Origin: Candidatus Thioglobus sp.
GTDB taxonomy: Bacteria > Pseudomonadota > Gammaproteobacteria > PS1 > Pseudothioglobaceae
Direction of reading: 5' to 3'
NCBI GenBank assembly: GCA_015163925.1
Contig: JAAOIF010000016.1
Location: 4,301 to 11,136 of the forward strand
Length of the DNA stretch: 6,836 bases
A program made the position numbers and the translations under genes. Positions within the stretch are counted from its first letter, which is position 1. Each line of letters begins with the position of its first letter. The notes under the pieces were generated by a model that did not search any database, was not told the origin of the DNA, and saw only the letters and a program-made list of their open reading frames with translations. Shown here piece by piece: positions 1 to 5,675 of the stretch.

Positions 1-1187
1 ATCTTAAAGACTGTGATTTTCCAAGTAAAAATTTGGCAGGTGTTGGCGTTTGTTTTTATTTATTATCAGCGCTAAAAAGCCATTTGCAAGAGCAAAATTA
101 CTTCAGCAAAAATAATATAGAATTGCCGGATTTACGCTCTGTGCTTGACTTAGTAGCACTCGGCACGGTGGCAGATGTGGTGCCGCTGGACCAAAATAAT
201 CGGATTCTCATTGCTGAAGGAATTTCTCGCATTCGCCAGAAAAATTGCGCCCCCGGAATTTTGGCATTATTGGAAATTGCCAACAGAAAACCTGAGACTT
301 TGCAAGCCAGCGATTTGGCGTTTGCGGTTGCTCCAAGGCTAAATGCCGCCGGTCGGCTGAGTGATATTTCCCGTGGAATCCGCTGCCTTTTGACCGATGA
401 TATGAATTCTGCGAGGCGTTATGCAGCCGAGCTTGAGGCTTTTAATCAGAAACGCCGCACCGAGCAAAACCGCATTGCACTTGAGGCTGAGGCGATTGTT
501 GAAGCCACTGATTTGCAGCTTGATAAATTTTCCATCAGCCTGTTTGATAAGTCTTGGCACGAGGGTATTGTCGGCATCGTGGCAGGCAAACTCAAAGAGC
601 AATATCATTGCCCCTGTGCGGTTTTTGCTGAGTCTGGGGATTTTTTGAAAGGCTCAATTCGCTCAATTCCAAGTGTCCATATTAAGGATTTATTGGATTT
701 GGTTGATAGGCAAAATCCAGCGCTGATTGACAAATTTGGCGGGCATGCGATGGCGGCTGGTTTGAGCATTAAGCCTGAGAATTTTGCAAAATTTAAGGAC
801 GAATTTGATAAGGCAATTACCAAGCATTTGCAAGGCAAAATTCCGCCGGCGGCATTGCTAACTGATGGCGAATTGGAGGATTTTGAGATTTCGCTGGAAA
901 ACGCTCAATTATTGCTGGATGCCGGGCCTTGGGGGCAGGGTTTTGAAGAGCCGATTTTTTATGGGAATTTTGCAATTATGGAGCAAAAAGTGGTCGGCGA
1001 AAAACACTTAAAATGCCGCCTGAAACTTACAAATAACACCCAAATTTATGATGCAATAGCCTTTTTCCAAGAGCCAATTAGTAGTAAAAAAGCGCAAATG
1101 GCTTACAAACTTTCGGTGAATGAGTGGCGCGGCTCGGTCTCACTCCAACTGATGATTGAGCAAATATTACCAGTAGAAAAAATGTGA
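1..1187 (+). CDS. recJ: Single-stranded-DNA-specific exonuclease RecJ (5'-truncated by window edge)
   Basis: RecJ degrades single-stranded DNA 5' to 3' in recombinational repair, mismatch repair and rescue of stalled forks. The reading frame is already open at base 3 (LKDCDFPSKNLAGVGV), and this matches the interior of E. coli RecJ, so the TTG at 33 is not a start; about 395 residues of a roughly 570-residue protein are visible. The N-terminal catalytic motifs, including DHH, lie outside the window. Visible are the fourth metal-binding motif LGTVADVVPLD (its Asp at 174-176), PRLNAAGR, the DHHA1 domain with HEGIVGIVAGKLKE, LKGSIRSI and the signature GGHAMAAG (738-761), then the C-terminal OB-fold part with DAGPWGQGFEEP and VGEKHLK. 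It ends at a TGA. No frameshift or missing key residue is seen in this part. No classical terminator follows directly. Confidence 0.97.
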   Translation, partial: LKDCDFPSKNLAGVGVCFYLLSALKSHLQEQNYFSKNNIELPDLRSVLDLVALGTVADVVPLDQNNRILIAEGISRIRQKNCAPGILALLEIANRKPETLQASDLAFAVAPRLNAAGRLSDISRGIRCLLTDDMNSARRYAAELEAFNQKRRTEQNRIALEAEAIVEATDLQLDKFSISLFDKSWHEGIVGIVAGKLKEQYHCPCAVFAESGDFLKGSIRSIPSVHIKDLLDLVDRQNPALIDKFGGHAMAAGLSIKPENFAKFKDEFDKAITKHLQGKIPPAALLTDGELEDFEISLENAQLLLDAGPWGQGFEEPIFYGNFAIMEQKVVGEKHLKCRLKLTNNTQIYDAIAFFQEPISSKKAQMAYKLSVNEWRGSVSLQLMIEQILPVEKM

Positions 1188-1249
1188 TGCCACTTTGTAA
1201 TTCTGCCCACCACAAGTCATTCTGAACTGCCAGCCTACTGTCATTCTTC

Positions 1250-1274
1250 ACAAGATTTAAGAATCTCATCTTGT
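1250..1274. repeat. Inverted repeat ACAAGAT / ATCTTGT
   Basis: ACAAGAT (1250-1256) and ATCTTGT (1268-1274) are perfect 7-bp inverted arms around an 11-base loop that itself can form a small AGATT/AATCT stem (1253-1257 with 1262-1266). The left arm belongs to the ACAAGATTTAAG sequence repeated at 1366-1377. An A-run follows (1275-1280), so on the minus strand the hairpin is preceded, not followed, by T residues. Confidence 0.55.
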
Positions 1275-1300
1275 AAAAAACGGACTGCTTACTGGATGAG

Positions 1301-1321
1301 ACCCTGAATCAAGTTCAGGGT
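1301..1321. repeat. Palindrome with CCCTGAA / TTCAGGG arms
   Basis: ACCCTGAA (1301-1308) and TTCAGGGT (1314-1321) form a perfect 8-bp inverted repeat around the 5-base loop TCAAG. The right arm continues as GTTCAGGGTGACAG (1313-1326), which is repeated exactly at 1332-1345. As RNA it would fold in either orientation, but no T-run follows the stem, so it is not a canonical Rho-independent terminator for recJ. Confidence 0.75.
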
Positions 1322-1345
1322 GACAGGTTTTGTTCAGGGTGACAG
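1313..1345. repeat. 14-bp direct repeat GTTCAGGGTGACAG, two copies
   Basis: The 14 bases GTTCAGGGTGACAG occur exactly at 1313-1326 and again at 1332-1345, 19 bases apart start to start. The first copy includes the right arm of the palindrome at 1301-1321. This suggests a local duplication within a dispersed repeat. Confidence 0.8.
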
Positions 1346-1396
1346 TAAGAAGTTTGTAATTCTGAACAAGATTTAAGGCTCTCAGCCAGCAAGTAC

Positions 1397-1441
1397 GGTC
1401 TGTAAAATGACACGAGCCTTGCCCGTAGAGGAATACAGACC
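1397..1441. repeat. 45-bp segment bounded by 8-bp inverted repeats GGTCTGTA / TACAGACC
   Basis: GGTCTGTA (1397-1404) and TACAGACC (1434-1441) are perfect inverted repeats enclosing 29 bases. The segment lies just upstream of the lipoprotein promoter. It could be a long-loop hairpin, a small palindromic repeat unit or an operator. The sequence alone does not decide, and no flanking target duplication is evident. Confidence 0.5.
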
Positions 1442-1450
1442 TGAAATAAA

Positions 1451-1478
1451 TTCACAGAAAACTAAATTTAAGTATAAT
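1451..1478 (+). promoter_or_regulatory. Sigma70-type promoter of the lipoprotein gene
   Basis: A -35 box TTCACA (1451-1456, five of six consensus bases) and a perfect -10 box TATAAT (1473-1478) are separated by 16 bases. Transcription would start near 1485, giving a leader of about 45 bases before the ATG at 1531. The surrounding DNA is very AT-rich, so chance matches are possible, but spacing and position fit well. Confidence 0.7.
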
Positions 1479-1530
1479 TCATAAAATCTTAAATTCATAT
1501 TTAGGGTTTTTCAATAAATGGAGAAATAAA

Positions 1531-2838
1531 ATGAAAACAATAAATAAAGTAATAAAATTTGTTGTAATTACAGCAATTAGTGCAATTATGATAGGTTGTG
1601 GAAGCAGCGTTGGAGGCAGCGGAAGCAGCGGAGGCGGTGGCGGTGGCAGCAGTTCTGACAAAACTCTACAAGGCAGATTTAAAGATTCAAATGTTGACGG
1701 GCTTTCCTACACCGGCAGTTTTCCGGGCATAACCACAGATGGTGGCAGATTTAATTATCAAAGCGGCGATATTTTGGCTTTTTCGATTGGCGATATTGAG
1801 TTAGGCACTGCCACTGCCAGCAGTAGTGTTACCCCAAGCAGCTTAGAGGGTAAAAACATCCAGCAAATTTCAAAAATTGCACAACTATTGCAAAGCCTTG
1901 ATTCTGAGGGAACTGTTGCTGATGGAATTACCATTAACGAGGCGGCATTAGAGGTATTAGCAGATAGTAATAATGCAAATAAGGTAAATGAAATAAGTGA
2001 TTCATTGCTAAATAAGGCAAGTAGTATTCTTGATTTTAATTTAATTGTTGAGTTAAATGCTGCGGTTTCAGGCTCAGACCCTTACGCTGTGGTAGGGGAG
2101 ACGGCTGCAAATCAGCATTTATTGGTTACTAACAAATGCGCTTATTCAGGCGGATTTAGAGGCACTGAAATACGAGGCACTGGTAGTTTTGATAGTTTCT
2201 CAGCTCACACGCCTACAGACGTCATTCAAATGGGATTTTTGATTAAAGCTGATCAAAATGTAAGAATAATAGTTGAGAATGATAACCTCCCTCTTGGCAC
2301 TCTTGCATTTGATGGCGAAAAGCCTATATGGAATGCTATAGAAAGAAAATTCACACTTGATAATTTAGATATTTTGTCAGGGTATAAAGGAACTAAAGAG
2401 GCAACTACTGCAAAAATTACCGCTAAGAGAATTGGTGGCGGCATTGATGCAATATATCGATTTACTGGCGCATATCAAAGCACTCGTATGGGCAGTAGTC
2501 TTCATAGTGAGAGTCGGGCAAATGTCGGCGGCGATGGTGAAAATGGTCAGGTTTCAGGTCAAACTCGCAGAGATGGTATTTTTGCTTTTGATATAGATAG
2601 TGCTAATGCAGTAACAGGCGTAACATACAATATTGCCAAGAATGAAATTTTTCCATTAACAGGCACTTTGGCTGGAATAAAATTAATTGCAACATCTTCA
2701 GATGGAACCGTAATCAAAGCAGACCTCAACCTAAGCGCAGGTACGATTGCAGATGGTGAGTGGCGTTCTATTTATGAGCAAGATACTGATAATAATGTAA
2801 TAGGAACTTTTACTGGAAGTGGTTGTAGATTAAACTAA
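1531..2838 (+). CDS. Putative outer-membrane or periplasmic lipoprotein of unknown function
   Basis: The 435-residue product starts with a lipoprotein signal: basic residues (K2, K6, K9), a hydrophobic core (residues 10-22) and the lipobox MIGC, with Cys23 as the expected lipidated residue. The residue after Cys is Gly, so no Asp retention signal for the inner membrane is present. A Gly/Ser-rich linker (24-42) follows. Residues about 45-145 carry the pattern VDGLSYTG...GRFNYQSGDILAFSIGDIELG, then IAQLLQSLDSEG..ADGITI, which I recognise from many uncharacterised surface or periplasmic proteins of gammaproteobacteria. The rest looks beta-rich, begins with CAYSGGFRG and ends with GTFTGSGCRLN. 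Cys203 and Cys432 are the only cysteines of the mature part besides Cys23 and could form a disulfide. A GGAG ribosome site (1520-1523) lies seven bases before the ATG. The gene has its own promoter and terminator. The function is unknown; an adhesin or other surface role would be a guess. Confidence 0.85.
   Translation: MKTINKVIKFVVITAISAIMIGCGSSVGGSGSSGGGGGGSSSDKTLQGRFKDSNVDGLSYTGSFPGITTDGGRFNYQSGDILAFSIGDIELGTATASSSVTPSSLEGKNIQQISKIAQLLQSLDSEGTVADGITINEAALEVLADSNNANKVNEISDSLLNKASSILDFNLIVELNAAVSGSDPYAVVGETAANQHLLVTNKCAYSGGFRGTEIRGTGSFDSFSAHTPTDVIQMGFLIKADQNVRIIVENDNLPLGTLAFDGEKPIWNAIERKFTLDNLDILSGYKGTKEATTAKITAKRIGGGIDAIYRFTGAYQSTRMGSSLHSESRANVGGDGENGQVSGQTRRDGIFAFDIDSANAVTGVTYNIAKNEIFPLTGTLAGIKLIATSSDGTVIKADLNLSAGTIADGEWRSIYEQDTDNNVIGTFTGSGCRLN
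1600..1653 (+). repeat. Gly/Ser-coding GC-rich simple repeat
   Basis: Within the lipoprotein gene, a run of GGC/GGT and AGC codons encodes the flexible linker after the lipidated Cys. GGAAGCAGCG occurs exactly at 1600-1609 and 1621-1630. It is clearly richer in G and C than its surroundings. Such runs can change length by slippage, here by whole codons if the unit is a multiple of three. Confidence 0.6.
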
Positions 2839-2859
2839 ATCTAAGTAATAATTAAAACA

Positions 2860-2888
2860 AAAAGCCTGTTTAATCGCAGGTTTTTTTT
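2860..2888 (+). terminator. Rho-independent terminator after the lipoprotein gene
   Basis: The stem AAAAGCCTG pairs with CAGGTTTTT (2877 onward) with one G-U pair around the 8-base loop TTTAATCG. It runs directly into a stretch of eight T residues (2881-2888). It begins about 20 bases after the lipoprotein stop codon and separates that gene from the rpsF operon. The A-run before the stem could let it work weakly on the other strand too. Confidence 0.85.
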
Positions 2889-2898
2889 GCATTAACAA

Positions 2899-2929
2899 TT
2901 AACAATTTACACACAATTATCTGTATAAT
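2899..2929 (+). promoter_or_regulatory. Promoter of the rpsF-rpsR-rplI operon
   Basis: A perfect -10 box TATAAT lies at 2924-2929. The best -35 candidate is TTAACA (2899-2904), five of six consensus bases but with a long 19-base spacer. Transcription would start near 2936, about 70 bases before the rpsF ATG. The -10 box is convincing; the choice of -35 box is uncertain. Confidence 0.6.
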
Positions 2930-2941
2930 ATCGCTTTCCTT

Positions 2942-2969
2942 GCTTGAGGACTTGAACAAAATTCCAAGC
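2942..2969 (+). promoter_or_regulatory. Possible leader hairpin upstream of rpsF
   Basis: In the predicted 5' leader of rpsF, GCTTG (2942-2946) pairs perfectly with CAAGC (2965-2969). The stem can be lengthened by GGA with TTC after skipping one A. In many bacteria the S6:S18 complex binds an rpsF leader structure carrying a conserved CCG. I see no CCG in this leader, so a role in feedback control is only a possibility. Confidence 0.3.
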
Positions 2970-2995
2970 TATTTTAAATACAATTTTAATAACCA

Positions 2996-3001
2996 TAAGG
3001 A
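2996..3001 (+). promoter_or_regulatory. Ribosome binding site that fixes the rpsF start
   Basis: TAAGGA lies four bases before the ATG at 3006 and supports that codon over the in-frame TTG at 2940, which has no comparable site and would sit almost at the predicted transcription start. Confidence 0.65.
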
Positions 3002-3005
3002 CAAT

Positions 3006-3389
3006 ATGCGCCACTATGAAATTACCCTGATTGTGCATCCGGACCAGTCGTCTCAGGTTGCTACAATGCTGGAAAAATACAAACAAATGATTACCTCTGA
3101 GGGCGGCAAAATTCACCGTGAAGAGGACTGGGGGCGCAAGCATCTGGCTTATCCGATTGACAAAATCTACAAGGCGCATTATTTGCTGATTAATATTGAG
3201 TGTGGGCAGGAAACGCTTGATAAGCTGAATTATAATTTCCGTTTTAACGATGCGGTTTTGAGAAATCTCATTATTACTAAAAAACACGCCATTAATAAGC
3301 CTTCAATTATGCTCATAAATAAAGACAAGGAACATGATAAAAACTCTGATAAAAACTCTGATAAAAACTCTGATAAGGGGAGGGCATAA
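3006..3389 (+). CDS. rpsF: 30S ribosomal protein S6
   Basis: S6 binds the central domain of 16S rRNA as a heterodimer with S18, encoded next. The 127-residue product matches E. coli S6 almost throughout: MRHYEI at the start, [22 protein letters not shown](D)K, KAHYLL, and [11 protein letters not shown] take the ATG at 3006, where the family begins, with TAAGGA (2996-3001) as ribosome site. The frame is open upstream to a TTG at 2940, but those 22 residues have no counterpart in the family. The C-terminal tail differs from the acidic tail of E. coli S6: it is Lys/Asp/Asn/Ser-rich and built from three exact DKNS units. The stop TAA shares its last base with the ATG of rpsR, so translation of the two is probably coupled. 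Confidence 0.97.
   Translation: MRHYEITLIVHPDQSSQVATMLEKYKQMITSEGGKIHREEDWGRKHLAYPIDKIYKAHYLLINIECGQETLDKLNYNFRFNDAVLRNLIITKKHAINKPSIMLINKDKEHDKNSDKNSDKNSDKGRA
3336..3376 (+). repeat. 12-bp tandem repeat GATAAAAACTCT in the rpsF tail
   Basis: Three exact copies of GATAAAAACTCT lie at 3336-3347, 3348-3359 and 3360-3371, followed by five bases of a fourth (3372-3376). Each unit encodes Asp-Lys-Asn-Ser in frame, so gain or loss of units keeps the S6 frame. The repeat ends directly at the purine-rich ribosome site of rpsR (AGGGGAGGG, 3376-3384). Confidence 0.95.
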
Positions 3390-3643
3390 TGGCAAAGCAA
3401 GTTAAGAAAAAACGCAAGCCGCAGATTAAAATCAATACTTTTTGTCGTTTTACTGCCGCTGGAGTCACCGAAATTGACTATAAAGATATTGATACTTTGC
3501 TCAAAAATATTGACGAGGGCGGCAAAATTACCCCATCAAGAATGACCGGCACTTGCGCTAAATTCCAACGCCAGCTGACTTTAGCAATCAAACGCGCCAG
3601 ATTTTTAGCCTTGATTCCCTACACCGATAAGCACAAAAAATAG
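3389..3643 (+). CDS. rpsR: 30S ribosomal protein S18
   Basis: S18 pairs with S6 on the 16S rRNA platform. The 84-residue product matches the family over residues 17-83: [39 protein letters not shown], and [17 protein letters not shown]. It is about nine residues longer than E. coli S18, the extra being a Lys/Arg-rich N-terminus ([12 protein letters not shown]). The start ATG overlaps the rpsF stop by one base and has a very strong ribosome site, GGGGAGGG (3377-3384), four bases upstream. Cys56 stands where E. coli S18 has Arg; together with Cys19 it may be a remnant of the zinc-binding form of S18 known from other bacteria. In E. coli priB lies between rpsF and rpsR; there is no room for it here. 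Confidence 0.97.
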   Translation: MAKQVKKKRKPQIKINTFCRFTAAGVTEIDYKDIDTLLKNIDEGGKITPSRMTGTCAKFQRQLTLAIKRARFLALIPYTDKHKK

Positions 3644-3652
3644 GAACTGAAA

Positions 3653-4111
3653 ATGCAAGTAATCTTACTCAAAAAAATCCAAAAACTCGGCGACTTAGGC
3701 GATGTGGCAAATGTCAAATCCGGCTACGGTCGTAATTTCCTCATTCCACAAGGGCATGCAAAACCAGCAACTGCGGCGAATTTAGCGGAGTTTGAAGCCA
3801 TCAAAGCAGACTTAATGACAAAAGAAGCGGCGGCACTAAAATCTGCACAAGACAAAGCCGAAGCACTCAGCGGCACGGTTTGCAGTATTGGAGCTAATGC
3901 CGGTGAAGAGGGCAAATTATTCGGCTCAATTAGTGCGGCAGATATTGTTGCAAACTTAGCCGCCAGCGGATTTGAGGTTGAAAAACGCGATATAAATATG
4001 CCTGAAGCAATCCGTTATGTCGGCGAATATGATATTAGCATTGCCTTATATACCGATATTAGCGTTACTATCAAGGTCGTAATTGAGGCACTCAAAGAAG
4101 AGCAAGAATAA
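3653..4111 (+). CDS. rplI: 50S ribosomal protein L9
   Basis: L9 binds 23S rRNA near the L1 stalk base and helps keep the reading frame. The product has 152 residues (E. coli 149). The N-terminal domain carries MQVILLKKI and the L9 signature at residues 13-36, with GYGRNFLIPQG. A charged Ala/Lys/Glu-rich connecting helix follows (about 48-75), and then the C-terminal domain with GEEGKLFGSIS and the VGEYDISI strand. The ribosome site AGGA (3642-3645) is partly made of the rpsR stop codon TAG, seven bases before the ATG. It is the last gene of the rpsF operon before a terminator-like hairpin. Confidence 0.97.
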   Translation: MQVILLKKIQKLGDLGDVANVKSGYGRNFLIPQGHAKPATAANLAEFEAIKADLMTKEAAALKSAQDKAEALSGTVCSIGANAGEEGKLFGSISAADIVANLAASGFEVEKRDINMPEAIRYVGEYDISIALYTDISVTIKVVIEALKEEQE

Positions 4112-4144
4112 CCAATATTTTCATCTTTATTATGCGTAAAATCT

Positions 4145-4170
4145 AAGCCTTATATCTGAGGTTTTTTATT
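4145..4170 (+). terminator. Terminator-like hairpin between rplI and dnaB
   Basis: AAGCCTTA (4145-4152) pairs with TGAGGTTT (4157-4164), with two G-U pairs, around the 4-base loop TATC, and leads into six T residues (4162-4167) and ATTATT. It ends about 15 bases before the dnaB ATG. The stem is weaker than the one after the lipoprotein gene, so it may only reduce read-through into dnaB. I see no convincing promoter between it and dnaB. Confidence 0.65.
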
Positions 4171-4184
4171 ATTTAAAGAGAAAA

Positions 4185-5636
4185 ATGGACATCAAAAACG
4201 CCAAAATACCGCCGCATTCTATAGAGTCTGAACAATCTGTTCTCGGCGGTTTGTTATTGCATAATGAGGCCTGGGATCAGGTCGCTGATATTTTGGTTGA
4301 GGGCGATTTTTACAACGCCTCGCACCGAATTATTTTTGCTGCAATCGTCATTTTATTAGAACACGACAAGCCTGCTGACATCCTCACAGTCCAAGAACAA
4401 GTGAAGAAAAATGACGCAGAAGAGAGCATCGGCGGCTTTGCTTATTTAGCCCAAATCGCTGAAAACACGCCGAGCATTTCCAACATTGAAACTTACGCCA
4501 AGCATGTCCGCGAGATGAGTGTTTATCGCCAATTAATCAAGGTCAGCGGCGAAATTGCTGACACGGCTTATCATCCAAAAAATATGGAAGTGCAAGAGCT
4601 AATTGACTTATCTGAGAAGAAAATTTTTGACATCGCCGAGCAAATTACTCGTGGAAAACAAGATGTTGTAAATGTTAAAGAAATCATCAAAGATGTTGTT
4701 AATCGCGTCCATGAAATGCAAGAAAGCACCGGTATTACTGGCTTAGAAACCGGATTTTCACATCTCGACAAGCTCACTTCCGGCTTGCAAAATGGCGATT
4801 TAATCATCATCGCCGGCCGCCCGAGTATGGGCAAAACCGCATTTGCAATGAACATTGTAGAGCATGTTGCCATCAGCAGCAGCACGCCAAAACCAGTGGT
4901 AGTATTCAGTTTAGAGATGCCCACCGAGCAATTAGTTATGCGTATGATTTCCTCATTCGGGCATATCAGCGGCTCAAAAATGCGCGAAGGCAAGACCATG
5001 ACCGAAACCGACTGGAATAGCTTTAATCATGCGGTTAGCGCCTTAGAAAAAAATGTGATTTTAATTGACGAAACCCCATCAATCACTCCAACAGAAATTC
5101 GGGCAAAATGCCGGCGCCTGAAACGCAAATTCCCAGACTTAGCACTAATTATGGTTGATTATTTGCAGCTGATGAGCGTGTATGGCAAGAGCGAAAATCG
5201 GGTGCAGGAAATCTCGGAAATCTCACGCTCACTCAAGGCATTAGCAAAGGAAATCGGAGTGCCGGTGATGGCACTTTCACAGCTGAATCGTGGCGTGGAA
5301 TCCAGACCCAAAGCGGCAAAAGGCAGAATGCCGCAAATGGCTGACCTGCGTGAATCTGGCTCAATTGAACAAGATGCTGATATTATCGGCTTCATCTACC
5401 GAGACGAGCAATATTTTGACGACGGTTTCTCCAATCCTGAGGAAGTCGGCAAGGCTGATTTAAAAATCGCCAAACACCGCAACGGCCCTACCGGCAAGGT
5501 AAAATTAGCTTTCATCAAAGAATATGCGCGCTTTGAAAATCTGGCTGACGAAGAGCAATTCGCCGATACGCCTGATGCACAAGTGGATGCCGCCTATGTT
5601 AATAATATGGCAAATTTTGAACAAGAGCCATTTTAA
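4185..5636 (+). CDS. dnaB: Replicative DNA helicase DnaB
   Basis: DnaB is the hexameric 5'-3' helicase that unwinds DNA at the replication fork and binds primase through its N-terminal domain. The 483 residues are close to the E. coli length (471). The N-terminal domain (about 8-110) begins with PPHSIESEQSVLGGLLL. A helical linker follows, then the RecA-like ATPase with GLETGFSHLDKLTSGLQ, Walker A GRPSMGKT (residues 211-218), FSLEMP, Walker B MVDYLQLM (Asp325), SRSLKALAKE, ALSQLNR, DLRESGSIEQDADII and KHRNGPTG with the likely arginine finger Arg432. No intein or frameshift is seen. The ATG at 4185 is preceded by AAGAG (4176-4180), a modest ribosome site. Expression depends on read-through from the rpsF operon or on a promoter I could not identify. 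Confidence 0.98.
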   Translation: MDIKNAKIPPHSIESEQSVLGGLLLHNEAWDQVADILVEGDFYNASHRIIFAAIVILLEHDKPADILTVQEQVKKNDAEESIGGFAYLAQIAENTPSISNIETYAKHVREMSVYRQLIKVSGEIADTAYHPKNMEVQELIDLSEKKIFDIAEQITRGKQDVVNVKEIIKDVVNRVHEMQESTGITGLETGFSHLDKLTSGLQNGDLIIIAGRPSMGKTAFAMNIVEHVAISSSTPKPVVVFSLEMPTEQLVMRMISSFGHISGSKMREGKTMTETDWNSFNHAVSALEKNVILIDETPSITPTEIRAKCRRLKRKFPDLALIMVDYLQLMSVYGKSENRVQEISEISRSLKALAKEIGVPVMALSQLNRGVESRPKAAKGRMPQMADLRESGSIEQDADIIGFIYRDEQYFDDGFSNPEEVGKADLKIAKHRNGPTGKVKLAFIKEYARFENLADEEQFADTPDAQVDAAYVNNMANFEQEPF

Positions 5637-5664
5637 GCAAAATTATCAAAGCAAAATTATCAAA
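5637..5664. repeat. Perfect 14-bp tandem duplication between dnaB and alr
   Basis: GCAAAATTATCAAA occurs at 5637-5650 and again without a gap at 5651-5664, starting directly after the dnaB stop codon. It makes up most of the 39-base spacer to alr. It looks like a simple slippage duplication. Confidence 0.95.
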
Positions 5665-5675
5665 AAAATCAGCCG

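Larger units (their letters stand above)
1188..1450. other. Repeat-rich intergenic region downstream of recJ
   Basis: This is the gene-free stretch between recJ and the lipoprotein promoter. No reading frame in it looks like a protein; the minus-strand frame that overlaps the recJ end is a shadow. It is a patchwork of short repeats. GTCATTCT occurs at 1216 and 1240. TTTGTAATTCTG occurs at 1194 and 1353. ACAAGATTTAAG occurs at 1250 and 1366. GTTCAGGGTGAC (1313-1324) is an imperfect inverted copy (10 of 12) of GTCATTCTGAAC (1216-1227). Two stem-forming palindromes are listed separately. It reads like two decayed copies of one element: 1353-1377 joins pieces that lie 44 bases apart in 1194-1261. 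The CCTGAA/TTCAGG core resembles dispersed intergenic palindromes seen in many proteobacterial genomes; whether this is such a family here is inference. Confidence 0.7.

Noticed and set aside
33..35. TTG at 33 as the start of a 384-residue protein
   Set aside because: The frame is open to the window edge and the upstream residues match the interior of RecJ, so the gene is truncated by the window.
1078..1269. Minus-strand open frame across the recJ end and the repeat region
   Set aside because: It has no recognisable protein pattern, half of it is antisense to recJ and the rest runs through repeats; there is no sign of a ribosome site or promoter for it.
1301..1345. Rho-independent terminator of recJ at the CCCTGAA palindrome
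   Set aside because: The stem is good but is followed by GACAGGTTTTG, not by a T-run, so intrinsic termination is not supported.
1188..1450. CRISPR array in the repeat-rich gap
   Set aside because: The repeats are 7 to 14 bases long, irregularly spaced, in both orientations and of different sequences; no regular repeat-spacer pattern exists.
2940..3005. N-terminal extension of S6 from the TTG at 2940
   Set aside because: The 22 extra residues have no counterpart in S6 proteins, the TTG lies almost at the predicted transcription start, and the ATG at 3006 has a ribosome site and begins exactly like the family.
2907..3287. Minus-strand 126-codon open frame over rpsF
   Set aside because: It is antisense to the conserved part of S6 and the rpsF promoter, with no independent support.
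4128..4142. -10 boxes TATTAT or TAAAAT for a dnaB promoter
   Set aside because: No acceptable -35 box lies at the right distance, and transcripts starting there would meet the terminator-like hairpin at once.
4571..4999. Minus-strand 142-codon open frame inside dnaB
   Set aside because: It is antisense to conserved DnaB sequence including Walker A and its translation resembles no known family; a shadow of dnaB codon use.
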